Assembly (NCBI RefSeq): GCF_010681825.2
Contig: NZ_CP066776.1
Location: 2,542,001 to 2,606,000 of the forward strand
Source: Sulfuriroseicoccus oceanibius
Lineage (GTDB): Bacteria; Verrucomicrobiota; Verrucomicrobiia; Verrucomicrobiales; SLCJ01
DNA: 64,000 nt
Direction of reading: 5' to 3'
Positions within the stretch are counted from its first letter, which is position 1, and each line of letters starts with the position of its first letter. The notes under the pieces are model-generated. The model had not been told where the DNA came from. It saw only the letters and a program-made list of their open reading frames with translations, and searched no databases. Below are positions 34,817 to 42,731 of this stretch, piece by piece. Made by a program: the position numbers and the translations under genes.

Positions 34817-36628
34817 TTAGTTCCCCCTGATCTTTCTGATTTCAAATCGACAATATGCCTCCGGTCCATCTGCGGGCAGTCGCACGACCAGTACCGATCG
34901 CTCTAACCCTGCGCCGAATGAGGGATGTGCCAAACAGTTCTCCACCTGGACATCCACATCGGCATTCCAAGAAAGCGCGTAGCTTCGTCCGTTGCTGCGA
35001 ATAACCGCAGCCCCATCAGCTACCTCCAATGACACGCCTGGAGCAAAACAAAGTCGGCTCACTAACCGAGCAGGTGAGACAAGACGCACGCGATCCTCGA
35101 TCACCAGTCCATCATTCTCCCACTCAATCCGGCGACGGTGAACCGCCTTGCAGGGTAAATGCACATATCCCCCGTGCTCCGCATCCAACACCATCGAATT
35201 CGCTCCCGGTATCCACTCGTTCACCCTCGGCTCTACCCGACGCCCGACACGAAACGCCCCCCAAACCTCACATGAGTTCTCACCTGCGACCTCGACCGTG
35301 CTATGCGCTGCAGTCGATCGATCAAACCGACGCATCTCACCAGCATCATAAGTTCCAACCCCCGTGTCCGTGATTATCCGCTGACCATCCAGACTCAGCT
35401 CGAAAGAAAGATAATCCGCATGGGCATGCCCCGGCTGGTAATCCGGACCGATCGCTCCTGCGTCTACCGCAAGATAATCCCCATCTACATTGCGGAAACC
35501 ATAGTACCCCGCATCTGGAAGTGCCCATGCCCCGATCTCCGGCGCATCCGACCAGCCATCGTTGTAAACCCCGCGCACCGCATCGTTGAATTGTGCAATC
35601 CCTCCATCAGGATGACGCATCATCCCCAGCGCCCCCCGCATCCGAGCTGCTAAATCACCTAAATCTGAACTACCTAAACTTAAACTTCTCTCTTCAACTG
35701 GCGACATCGTCGCCCCCAGCATCTCCACCAGCCACAACATCCGCAGATGGTACATCGCCGACCGTTCGTAATGCAGCCCGTCCGGCAGGATCTGCTCGGC
35801 CAATTCCCGCTCAAGCAACGGCATCACCCGCTTCAATGTGGCTCTCGCTTGCGTTCCCTCAAGCACAGAACCGACACATGCCAGAGCAGCCAGATTCTCC
35901 AACAAATGGTTCGCCTGGATATGTGTCTCCAGGTTCAGCTCCAACCACCGCACCTGCTTGGCAATCGATGCCATCACCGCATCGTGAAACTCACCATCCG
36001 CCACAAATTGCTCTCTATACCGAACACCGAATAGCAACGCCCAGTTCATCAACCGCAGCGACGTTGGATAAGGCTCCCACCCACAAGCCCCCTTCACCGG
36101 CGGATGCCTCTCGATCCAATCAAACACATACATCCGCACCACATCCCAGCAATCAATCTCAGCTTTCCGCTTTCCGCTTTCCGCTTTTTTCTGCCTTCCG
36201 CTCTCATCTTTCCCCCGCGCAGCCAGATCAATTTCAGCTTTCTGCTTTCCACTTTCAGCTTTCAAAAGACTCCACAGCCAATCGAAATACTGCAAGTTAT
36301 ACTGCCACAGACGCGGCAATCCCTCAGCAGTCCAGTCCACCGCACCGGTGAACGTGTGCCTTCGCCCGATGAACACAAACGTTCCACCGCCAAGATCGGC
36401 AGCCGACTGCGGAGGCACCGGATCACACAGATCCAACTCACCCAAACCCGCCCTCACCTGCCATCCCGTGCCATCCACCGACGCCAGGATCCTCTCAGGA
36501 TCGCGCAATCGGTTCTGCACCCGTACCCGCACCTGCCCCACAATCTGAGACAAGCGCAAATGCCGCAGGGTCCGCCCATAAAGAGTAGCCCTGCGGGCAG
36601 TTGAAGTGATTAGTTTAAGTTTAGACAT
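34817..36628 (-). CDS. Heparinase II/III-like protein with in-frame repeat insertions
   Basis: 603 residues. The N-terminal alpha-toroid (LWQYNLQYFDWLW, HLLENLAALACVGS, HYERSAMYHLRMLWLVEMLGA) and C-terminal beta-sheet domain (PGHAHADYLSFELSLDGQRIITDTGVGTYD, RFDRSTAAHSTVEV) are those of heparinase II/III-type enzymes often encoded in EPS loci. They cleave or modify uronic-acid polysaccharides. Residues ~122-156 (KAESGKQKAEIDLAARGKD and so on, 36160-36262) and ~313-326 (SLSLGSSDLGDL, 35645-35700) are encoded by the same words as the intergenic repeats, and the first codons too. No signal peptide is visible. Activity cannot be told; it is intact in frame. Confidence 0.85.
   Translation of the reverse strand: MSKLKLITSTARRATLYGRTLRHLRLSQIVGQVRVRVQNRLRDPERILASVDGTGWQVRAGLGELDLCDPVPPQSAADLGGGTFVFIGRRHTFTGAVDWTAEGLPRLWQYNLQYFDWLWSLLKAESGKQKAEIDLAARGKDESGRQKKAESGKRKAEIDCWDVVRMYVFDWIERHPPVKGACGWEPYPTSLRLMNWALLFGVRYREQFVADGEFHDAVMASIAKQVRWLELNLETHIQANHLLENLAALACVGSVLEGTQARATLKRVMPLLERELAEQILPDGLHYERSAMYHLRMLWLVEMLGATMSPVEERSLSLGSSDLGDLAARMRGALGMMRHPDGGIAQFNDAVRGVYNDGWSDAPEIGAWALPDAGYYGFRNVDGDYLAVDAGAIGPDYQPGHAHADYLSFELSLDGQRIITDTGVGTYDAGEMRRFDRSTAAHSTVEVAGENSCEVWGAFRVGRRVEPRVNEWIPGANSMVLDAEHGGYVHLPCKAVHRRRIEWENDGLVIEDRVRLVSPARLVSRLCFAPGVSLEVADGAAVIRSNGRSYALSWNADVDVQVENCLAHPSFGAGLERSVLVVRLPADGPEAYCRFEIRKIRGN
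35645..35700 (-). repeat. In-frame repeat-like segment inside the heparinase gene
   Basis: Contains TAAATCACCTAAATC and CTAAACTTAAACTT on the plus strand, the same words as the intergenic TTAAATCAC arrays and ACTTAAACTT strings. It reads as SLSLGSSDLGDLA in the protein without breaking the frame. Confidence 0.65.
36160..36262 (-). repeat. In-frame repeat-like segment inside the heparinase gene (KAESGK region)
   Basis: The plus strand repeats the phrase TCAGCTTTCCGCTTTCCGC and later TCAGCTTTCTGCTTTCC, the same 'AATTTCAGCTTTC' wording seen in intergenic mosaics (14608, 31950, 38724, 61440). It reads as a Lys/Glu-rich ESGKQKAEID/ESGKRKAEID direct duplication. Confidence 0.8.
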
Positions 36629-36648
36629 ACCGCCCTCCGCTCCATTCT

Positions 36649-37008
36649 TCAGTGATCACGCGTCAGCGACTGCATCAATGCATGGAGCATCCGCGCAATC
36701 TGCCGCCCTTCCTCAAGCCAATCCCCGGCAACTTCTTGGTCAAAATAGCCAAGCTCCTGCCCGATCATGATCTGAGTTCGCAGCTCACCCAGCGAGCCCT
36801 TGGCGATCCCTATAAACTGAACGAACTCCTTTGGCCCGTTGCGTTCCGCCCCTTCGGCTAGATTAGAAGGAACGGACACCGCACTCCGAGTGATCTGATC
36901 GCGGAATCCCCAGTCCTTGCAGTGGGCAGCTGCTTTACAAACATCAACAGCCAACGCCATTGAACGCTGCCAAACCTCAAGCCCCTCAAACGACTCCGAA
37001 CTCCGCAT
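36649..37008 (-). CDS. Four-helix bundle protein (IVS type), intact
   Basis: 119 residues from ATG 37008 (MRSSESFEGLEVWQRSM). Motifs: WGFRDQITRSAVSVPSNLAEGAERNGPKEFVQFIGIAKGSLGELRTQIMIGQELGYFD. This is the canonical 'IAKGSLGELRTQ' four-helix bundle family. It lies between wecC and the heparinase gene, 20 bases before the latter's start, with repeats (TTAAACTTAAACT) next to it. Similar to the broken copy at 40017-40379. Function unknown. Confidence 0.92.
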   Translation of the reverse strand: MRSSESFEGLEVWQRSMALAVDVCKAAAHCKDWGFRDQITRSAVSVPSNLAEGAERNGPKEFVQFIGIAKGSLGELRTQIMIGQELGYFDQEVAGDWLEEGRQIARMLHALMQSLTRDH

Positions 37009-37048
37009 TACCAACCAACTCTTAAACTTAAACTACCCCACTTAAACA

Positions 37049-37073
37049 GGAAGCAACGCTCCGCGTTACTTCC
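37049..37073 (-). terminator. Hairpin at the end of wecC
   Basis: GGAAGCAACG (37049-37058) pairs with CGTTACTTCC (37064-37073) with one G-U pair. It covers the wecC stop codon and is followed by TGTTTAAG, a weak T stretch. Possibly a partial terminator. Confidence 0.35.
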
Positions 37074-38310
37074 AAAACCCCCTCGTATCGATGATCATCC
37101 GCTCGGCAAGCACTGGCTTCGAAAGCGAGGCGAACGACTTGTGGTCAACCAGCAGTACCACGATATCCGCGGCCTTGATCGCGTCTTCCGCATCCATCAA
37201 CTCACACTTTCCTTCGAGTGCCTTTGGCAGCTCGGTGATATGCGGTTCGGCCACCAACACTCGGGCTCCCTCGATACCAGCCACCTGCTTGGTGATGTCC
37301 AAAGCAGGGCTTTCACGCAAGTCGTCGACATTCGCCTTGAACGCCAGCCCTAGGCAGGCGATGACCGGGTCTTTCAACCGATCCGCCTTGCGCTGAATCT
37401 GTGCCAACACATACTCAGGCTTGCTCTCATTGACTTCGCGCGCGGTCCGGATCAACCGTGCCCGCTCAGGCGCAGCATCCACGATGAACCACGGATCCAC
37501 TGCAATACAGTGACCGCCCACGCCTGGCCCGGGGTTGAGGATGTTCACCCGTGGGTGACGATTGGAAAGCTTGATCACCTCCCATACATCCATATCCAGC
37601 TCGTCGCAGACCATTGAAAGCTCGTTGGCGAATGCAATGTTCACATCGCGGAATGAGTTCTCGGTCAGCTTCGACATCTCGGCCGAACGTGCATCCGTAA
37701 GGAAGATCTCCGCCGTGCAGAAGCACTCGTAGAGTTCTTTTGCCTTTTGCGCCGCCTCTGGCGTCAAGCCACCGGAAATCCGGTCGTTGGTCACCAGTTC
37801 CTTCAGCATCTGACCCGGCAAAATGCGCTCAGGACAGTGCACAAAATGGTAGTCCTTCTCGTTGGCTTCGGTGTTGCCCTGCTTGACCAACTCATCGATC
37901 AACCAGTCGCGCACCTTCTCAGTCGTTCCCACCGGACTGGTCGACTCCAAAATCACCAAATCACCAGGCTTCACCACAGGAGCAATGCTGCGCGTCGCTG
38001 CCTCAACATACTTCAAGTCCGGCACACGACTCCCGTCCTCGCGCTCGTCAAACGGAGTCGGCACCGCAATGATAAACACATCGGCCACCGCAGGTGCCAC
38101 CGCAGCGGTCAGGTTCCCACTCTGCACCGCTGCCCGAACCAACAAATCAAGGTCCGGTTCTTCAATGTGAATACGGCCATCGTTGATGGTGTCCACCACA
38201 CTCTGCACAACATCCACCCCGAGAACCTTCTTCCCCTTGGTCGAAAAAATAGACGCCGTAGGCAATCCAATATACCCAAGGCCCAACACACAAATATCGT
38301 AATTATTCAT
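37066..38310 (-). CDS. wecC: UDP-N-acetyl-D-mannosamine dehydrogenase
   Basis: 414 residues from ATG 38310 (MNNYDICVLGLGYIGLPTASIF); a TTG at 38322 is less likely. It has the Rossmann GLGYIGLP, the UDP-sugar dehydrogenase block AVPTPF, LESTSPVGTTEKVRD, ERILPGQML with ENSFRDVNIAFANELS, and GPGVGGHCIAVDPWF with the conserved catalytic-lid cysteine. It oxidises UDP-ManNAc to UDP-ManNAcA in the cytoplasm with NAD, using product of WecB. A GDP-mannose or UDP-glucose 6-dehydrogenase role is less likely given the sequence and the adjacent wecB. Confidence 0.93.
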   Translation of the reverse strand: MNNYDICVLGLGYIGLPTASIFSTKGKKVLGVDVVQSVVDTINDGRIHIEEPDLDLLVRAAVQSGNLTAAVAPAVADVFIIAVPTPFDEREDGSRVPDLKYVEAATRSIAPVVKPGDLVILESTSPVGTTEKVRDWLIDELVKQGNTEANEKDYHFVHCPERILPGQMLKELVTNDRISGGLTPEAAQKAKELYECFCTAEIFLTDARSAEMSKLTENSFRDVNIAFANELSMVCDELDMDVWEVIKLSNRHPRVNILNPGPGVGGHCIAVDPWFIVDAAPERARLIRTAREVNESKPEYVLAQIQRKADRLKDPVIACLGLAFKANVDDLRESPALDITKQVAGIEGARVLVAEPHITELPKALEGKCELMDAEDAIKAADIVVLLVDHKSFASLSKPVLAERMIIDTRGFWK

Positions 38311-38741
38311 AGATTTTAACAAATTAGAGAACTGAAAGCGGAAAGGTGAAATCGATTTCCTCTCGCACGCTAGAACTGAAGTCTGGAAGTCCGGCTGTGC
38401 TTTCGTCTGGAAGCTTCCGCGCTCCGCGCGCTAACCTCATTTCAACTTTCCCTAGCAAAGCGACCACTTTCACGGATTCTCACGCGAAGGCCCAAAGACC
38501 CAAAGTTTCTTCATGCGATACCGCTCACAAGAACATCAACAACCTTAGTGGGTTCTGTGGGATCCGCAGATTTCGCAGATTGTTGTGATTTTTACGCAAG
38601 CGCTTCTCGCACCGCCGGATTCTACCCGGCCATCACTCCCTGAGCGTAGCGACCACTCCTCTTAAACTGAAACTCTCAACTTAAACTTGCCGCGTCAGCG
38701 CCCCCGCTCGCAGTGCGCACTATCATTTCTACTTTCCAATT
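38311..38741 (+). repeat. Intergenic mosaic of modular repeats between wecC and wecB
   Basis: Modules include 'GAACTGAAGTCTGGAAGTC', 'CCGCGCGCTAACCTC' (38410), 'TTCTCACGCGAAGGCCCAAA' (38475), 'CATGCGATACCGCTC', 'GATCCGCAGATTTCGCAGA' (38559), 'TTTTTACGCAAGCGC', 'ACCGCCGGATTCTACCCGG' (38612) and 'ACTTAAACTTGCC' (38678), then 'CAATTTCAGCTTTCAACTTT' (38733). The TTTCAGCTTTC phrase runs up to the end of the wecB gene. No gene seen. Confidence 0.85.
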
Positions 38742-39935
38742 TCAGCTTTCAACTTTTCCCAGCGAAGCTTCCAGCGTAGCGACAATCTTCCTCGCCGCCG
38801 TGCCATCCCCATACGGGTTCTTCAACGCACTGCGTCGTGCATACTCGTCCGCATCGTCGAGCAACACAGCCGCCTCGGACAAAATCTTGTCCGGATCGGT
38901 GCCGACCAATCGACAAGTGCCAGCCTCCACTCCTTCCGGGCGTTCGGTCGTCTCGCGCATCACCAAAACCGGCTTGCCCAAGGAGGGAGCTTCTTCCTGT
39001 ACCCCACCGGAGTCCGACAAAATAAACTTCGCCTGGTTCATCAACCACACAAAGTCCTCGTACCCCGCAGGCGAGCAAAGCTCTACCGCCGGGTTGTCTC
39101 CAAGAATCCGGTTTACCGGCTCCTGTACTTTCGGGTTCAAGTGCACAGGGTAAAGCACCCCCACACCCGGATGGCGCTTGGTCAGATCGTTGATGGCCTC
39201 GCACATCCGCTCAAACCCACCACCAAACGACTCGCGACGATGTCCAGTCACAAGGACGAAGTCGGAGACTTCGTCAGTTGAAATGGCTGATTTTAAGTTG
39301 AAGTATTTTTGTGCAAAGTCGTTGGAGATTCCGAGGCGCTTGGCCACGTCTGCAGCGTCTACTCCCGCACTTTCCTGCTTGTCGCGGATCCACAGAAGCG
39401 AATCGACCACTGTGTTGCCGGTCACGTAGCAATCGCACTCGGCAATGGCCTCGCGCACCAGGTTGTCTTTCGAGCCATCGGTCGGGCAGAAGTGCCACTT
39501 CGCAAGAGGCGAGGTCAGACGACGGTTCATCTCCTCAGGGAATGGTGAGCGCATGTTGCCCGTGCGCAACCCCGCTTCAATGTGCCCCACCGGCACATCC
39601 GCAAAGAACGCTGCCATTGCCGCCGCCAACACCGTACTGGTGTCTCCCTGGACCAGGATCGCATCCGGCTTTTGTTCATCGATGAACTTGGTCACCGCCT
39701 CGATCGCCCGGGCGGTCAACCCCGGCAAGGTCTGCCCCGGCTGCATCAATCCCAAATCAAAATCCGGCTTGAGGTCAAACGCCGCCAATGCCTGGTCCAA
39801 CATCTCCCGATGCTGCCCCGTCGACAACAGAACCGGCTCGAGTTCCTTGGACTCGCGTAACGCGAACACCACCGGCGCCATCTTGATCACCTCAGGCCGC
39901 GTACCTACTACTACTGCTACTTTTCTTCGATTCAT
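38742..39935 (-). CDS. wecB: UDP-N-acetylglucosamine 2-epimerase (non-hydrolysing)
   Basis: 397 residues. Motifs: VVVGTRPEVIKMAPV, LVQGDTSTVLAAAMAAF, VPVGHIEAGLRTGNMRSPFPEEMNR, VTGHRRESFGGG, YPVHLNPKVQEPVN, LSDSGGVQEEAPSLGKPVLVMRETTERPEGVEAGTCRLVG. The enzyme interconverts UDP-GlcNAc and UDP-ManNAc in the cytoplasm. It works with wecC, 430 bases downstream. A possible insert at FNLKSAISTDEVSD (near 39245-39300) resembles repeat words (ACTTCAACTTAAAATC) and includes a small palindrome GACGAAGTC/GACTTCGTC. Confidence 0.94.
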   Translation of the reverse strand: MNRRKVAVVVGTRPEVIKMAPVVFALRESKELEPVLLSTGQHREMLDQALAAFDLKPDFDLGLMQPGQTLPGLTARAIEAVTKFIDEQKPDAILVQGDTSTVLAAAMAAFFADVPVGHIEAGLRTGNMRSPFPEEMNRRLTSPLAKWHFCPTDGSKDNLVREAIAECDCYVTGNTVVDSLLWIRDKQESAGVDAADVAKRLGISNDFAQKYFNLKSAISTDEVSDFVLVTGHRRESFGGGFERMCEAINDLTKRHPGVGVLYPVHLNPKVQEPVNRILGDNPAVELCSPAGYEDFVWLMNQAKFILSDSGGVQEEAPSLGKPVLVMRETTERPEGVEAGTCRLVGTDPDKILSEAAVLLDDADEYARRSALKNPYGDGTAARKIVATLEASLGKVES

Positions 39936-40016
39936 TGCATGAACTCCCGTGGGAGCTGTTTAAGTTGTTGTCGCTGTACGACAGTTTAGGTTTAAAAGGG
40001 GCGACGTTGTCGCAGT

Positions 40017-40379
40017 TTAAGTTGAAGTGCCGCGGAGTGACTTGATGAGTCCGTGCAGCATTTTCGGAAGCTCCCTCGTTTCGGCAATCCAGTGATGGGC
40101 CACGTTCTCTTCAAAATAATGAAGTTCTAGGCCGATCGTGATTTGAGTCCGCAACTCAGCAAGCGACCCTTTGGCTAAACCCAAAAAGTGGATAAACTCC
40201 TTGGGGCCATTTCTCTCCGCTCCTTCCGCAATGTTGGACGGCACAGATACCGAGCTTCGCATGATTTGATCACGAAAGCCCCAGTCCTTACATGCAGAAC
40301 TAGCGCGGCAAACGGCAACAGCAATCGCCTTGGATCGCTGCTAAACGACCAAACCTTCAAAATCAGTGCTAGAACTCAT
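40017..40379 (-). pseudogene. Four-helix bundle (IVS type) gene with premature stop
   Basis: Reading from ATG 40379: MSSSTDFEGLVV, then TAG at 40341-40343 (codon 13) where the family has Trp (EVWQRS in the intact copy at 36649), then QRSKAIAVAVCRASSACKDWGFRDQIMRSSVSVPSNIAEGAERNGPKEFIHFLGLAKGSLAELRTQITIGLELHYFEENVA to the end in the same frame. An internal ATG at codon 40 (40262) could make an 81-residue fragment. The sequence is otherwise intact, so the nonsense change looks recent. Confidence 0.85.
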
Positions 40380-40418
40380 GACTTAAACTAGGAGCGAAGC
40401 GCCCCTTGAACTTCAACT

Positions 40419-42665
40419 TTATAGCACAACCGTGCTTTTAGTCTGCAACGCCTCATGCACAGCGAAGCTCACTTCCGTCGTGTTCACCAGCGACTCCCAT
40501 GAGATCGGGGATTCCTTGCCTTCTTTGATCGCTTCAACAAATGCATCCAGCTCCTGAGCAAAGCCCTTGGCTTGCTTGCCAGTCAGCTTCTCTTTGCCGA
40601 GCTTGCCTGAACAGGTCGTGGTGCAGAAGTCCTCCATCACCGCCACCGACTCATTGGCAAAGATCTCACACCGCTCTTTCGCAATGTCAGTCGAGCCCAG
40701 AGCCACATACAAAATGTTCGCTACCGATCCATCGGCATACTTCAGGTTGATCGAAACATTGTCTTCTGCCACCAACCCAGCATTGTCGGTCGTGACACAC
40801 TGTGCCTGCACCTCCACCACGTTTTGGCCGATCACATGCGACGCGAAGTCGATGAAGTGACAGCCCTCGCCAATGATGCGCCCTCCGCCCACCGCAGGGT
40901 CTTGGATCCACACATCCGGTGGAATGATCCCGGCATTCACCCTGTAGCTCATGAAAACGGGCGTCTTACGCTTAGAGAAATAATCCTTCAACAACGTGGC
41001 ATGCGGCGAAAAGCGTCGGTTAAATCCAACCATCAGGACGGGCGTGCAGCCCGTGTTTAAGTCGGATGCTGCCGCAGTCCCCTTCAGCGAAGCCGCCGAT
41101 TCACTTAAACTTAAACCATCAACTTGAACTTTGAGCCGCTCCATCTGCTCTCGAGTAATCGCCAACGGCTTCTCAACAAACACATGCTTCCCTGCAGCCA
41201 GGGCCTCGCCGACAAATTTGGCGTGCGAGTTATGCTGGGTCGTCACGAACACTGTGTTGATCGAAGCGTCACTGAGCATCGATTCGTAATCGGTCGACGC
41301 GATCTCAAACCCTTCTTTCTTCGCCGTTTCACCGGCATTCATCCCGGTAGCGGTGCAAAGTGTTTTGAGGTTCACATCGATGCGCTTCTTAAGCTCAGGT
41401 AAAAGCACTGCTTTGGTGAAGTTCCCCGCACCGATAAACCCAATATTCACCTCGCCACTCTTGAGCCCCCCGGTATTCTTCGCTCCGTCACCACTTCCAC
41501 TCTTGCCAACAGCAACCCGTCTCCCCTCTGCAAGCGCACCGGCCGGCTTCTCGTCGTAGTTCAGCACGATCCCAAGATATGGCTCTTCGGTCTTGCCCAA
41601 CAGAAGGTCATACGCATCCAATGCATCGGCGATCCCAAAGCGATGGGTCACCAACTTGGATGGTGTGACCGCACCCGCGGCAACCAGATCCAGAAATGCA
41701 GCAATGTTGCGCTGCTCGGTCCACCGCACATATCCATATGGATAGTCATTCCCTCCTTCCTCGTAGCTGGAGTCGTAACGCCCCGGCCCGTAAGAGAGGC
41801 TCAACTTGAAGTCGAGTTCCTTCTTGTAGTAGTCGTCCCGCGGTAGGTCCATCCCAACCAATCCAGTCACCACGACTTTCCCTTTCATCCGGGCAATCTC
41901 TCCGGCAACGGTCACGGGTTCGTTGCTCTTGGTCGCGGCAGTGATTAACACGGCATCCACACCCACTCCTTGCGAAAACTGATCGCACGCCGCCACAAGG
42001 TCGGCGGAAACCGCCGCATCCGCTCCAAGGTTGAGCGCGTCCTGGCAACGCTGCGGGTTCGGGTCAAACCCAATCACCCGGCAGCCCGATGCCCTGAGCA
42101 TCTGCACCGCCAACAAGCCCAACAGCCCCAAGCCCATCACACACACCTGCTCACCCAAACGCACGTCACACTGACGCACGCCCTGCATGGCAATGCTGCC
42201 GACCGTGGCACAACTCGCATCCTCAAAGCTCACCCCCTCTGGGATCTTCACCATCAGGTTTTTTGGCACGTAGTTGTAATCCGCGTGGTTGGCAAAGCCC
42301 GCACCGCCACAGGCAACCCGGTCACCTACCGCAAACCCACGCATGGAATGACCAAGCTCCTCGATCACCCCGGCACACGAGTAGCCTAGCGGAATCGGCT
42401 GGTCGAGCTTGGCCTTCACCTTCTCCAAAGTCTCGAAAACCCCTTCGGTCTTCATCTTGCGGATCACTTTGTTGACCTGATCAGGCATCGCCAACGCCTT
42501 GCCCACCATGTTCTTCTTGGCAAAGTCCACCAGCATCCGCTCGGTGCCCGCCGAAACAAACGAAGCCCGCGTCTGCACGACAGCACCACCTGATTTACAC
42601 GCAGGTACAGGCACGTCGGCAAGCCACAGCTCGCCACTTTTGAATGATTGGATAATTTGCTGCAT
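40419..42665 (-). CDS. Two-domain oxidoreductase: zinc-type alcohol dehydrogenase fused to Gfo/Idh/MocA
   Basis: 748 residues. Part 1 (1-~375) is an MDR zinc-alcohol dehydrogenase-like domain: VIEELGHSMRGFAVGDRVACGGAGFANHADY, LGEQVCVMGLGLLGLLAVQM. Part 2 (from ~400) is Gfo/Idh/MocA: GEVNIGFIGAGNFTKAVLLPELKK, AGKHVFVEKPLAITREQM, VGFNRRFSPHATLLKDYF, WIQDPAVGGGRIIGEGCHFIDFASHVIG. This fusion is common in bacterial polysaccharide loci, probably oxidising/reducing a nucleotide sugar. A repeat-like stretch (ACTTAAACTTAAACC, 41101-41131) appears in frame near residues 512-521, just before GFNRRF. No signal peptide. Confidence 0.9.
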   Translation of the reverse strand: MQQIIQSFKSGELWLADVPVPACKSGGAVVQTRASFVSAGTERMLVDFAKKNMVGKALAMPDQVNKVIRKMKTEGVFETLEKVKAKLDQPIPLGYSCAGVIEELGHSMRGFAVGDRVACGGAGFANHADYNYVPKNLMVKIPEGVSFEDASCATVGSIAMQGVRQCDVRLGEQVCVMGLGLLGLLAVQMLRASGCRVIGFDPNPQRCQDALNLGADAAVSADLVAACDQFSQGVGVDAVLITAATKSNEPVTVAGEIARMKGKVVVTGLVGMDLPRDDYYKKELDFKLSLSYGPGRYDSSYEEGGNDYPYGYVRWTEQRNIAAFLDLVAAGAVTPSKLVTHRFGIADALDAYDLLLGKTEEPYLGIVLNYDEKPAGALAEGRRVAVGKSGSGDGAKNTGGLKSGEVNIGFIGAGNFTKAVLLPELKKRIDVNLKTLCTATGMNAGETAKKEGFEIASTDYESMLSDASINTVFVTTQHNSHAKFVGEALAAGKHVFVEKPLAITREQMERLKVQVDGLSLSESAASLKGTAAASDLNTGCTPVLMVGFNRRFSPHATLLKDYFSKRKTPVFMSYRVNAGIIPPDVWIQDPAVGGGRIIGEGCHFIDFASHVIGQNVVEVQAQCVTTDNAGLVAEDNVSINLKYADGSVANILYVALGSTDIAKERCEIFANESVAVMEDFCTTTCSGKLGKEKLTGKQAKGFAQELDAFVEAIKEGKESPISWESLVNTTEVSFAVHEALQTKSTVVL
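41040..41131 (-). repeat. In-frame repeat-like segment inside the two-domain oxidoreductase
   Basis: The plus strand includes TTCACTTAAACTTAAACC and AACTTGAACTTTGAG, the same strings as next to nearby genes (37022, 38660, 40381). In the protein it gives VQVDGLSLSESAASLK, which lies where most relatives go directly from a helix to the VGFNRRF motif. Confidence 0.65.
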
Positions 42666-42731
42666 TGATATACTTCTATCTACTAATATTTACCGCTTCT
42701 AAATCGAATAGACGCCGCTGGGGCCGCTACG

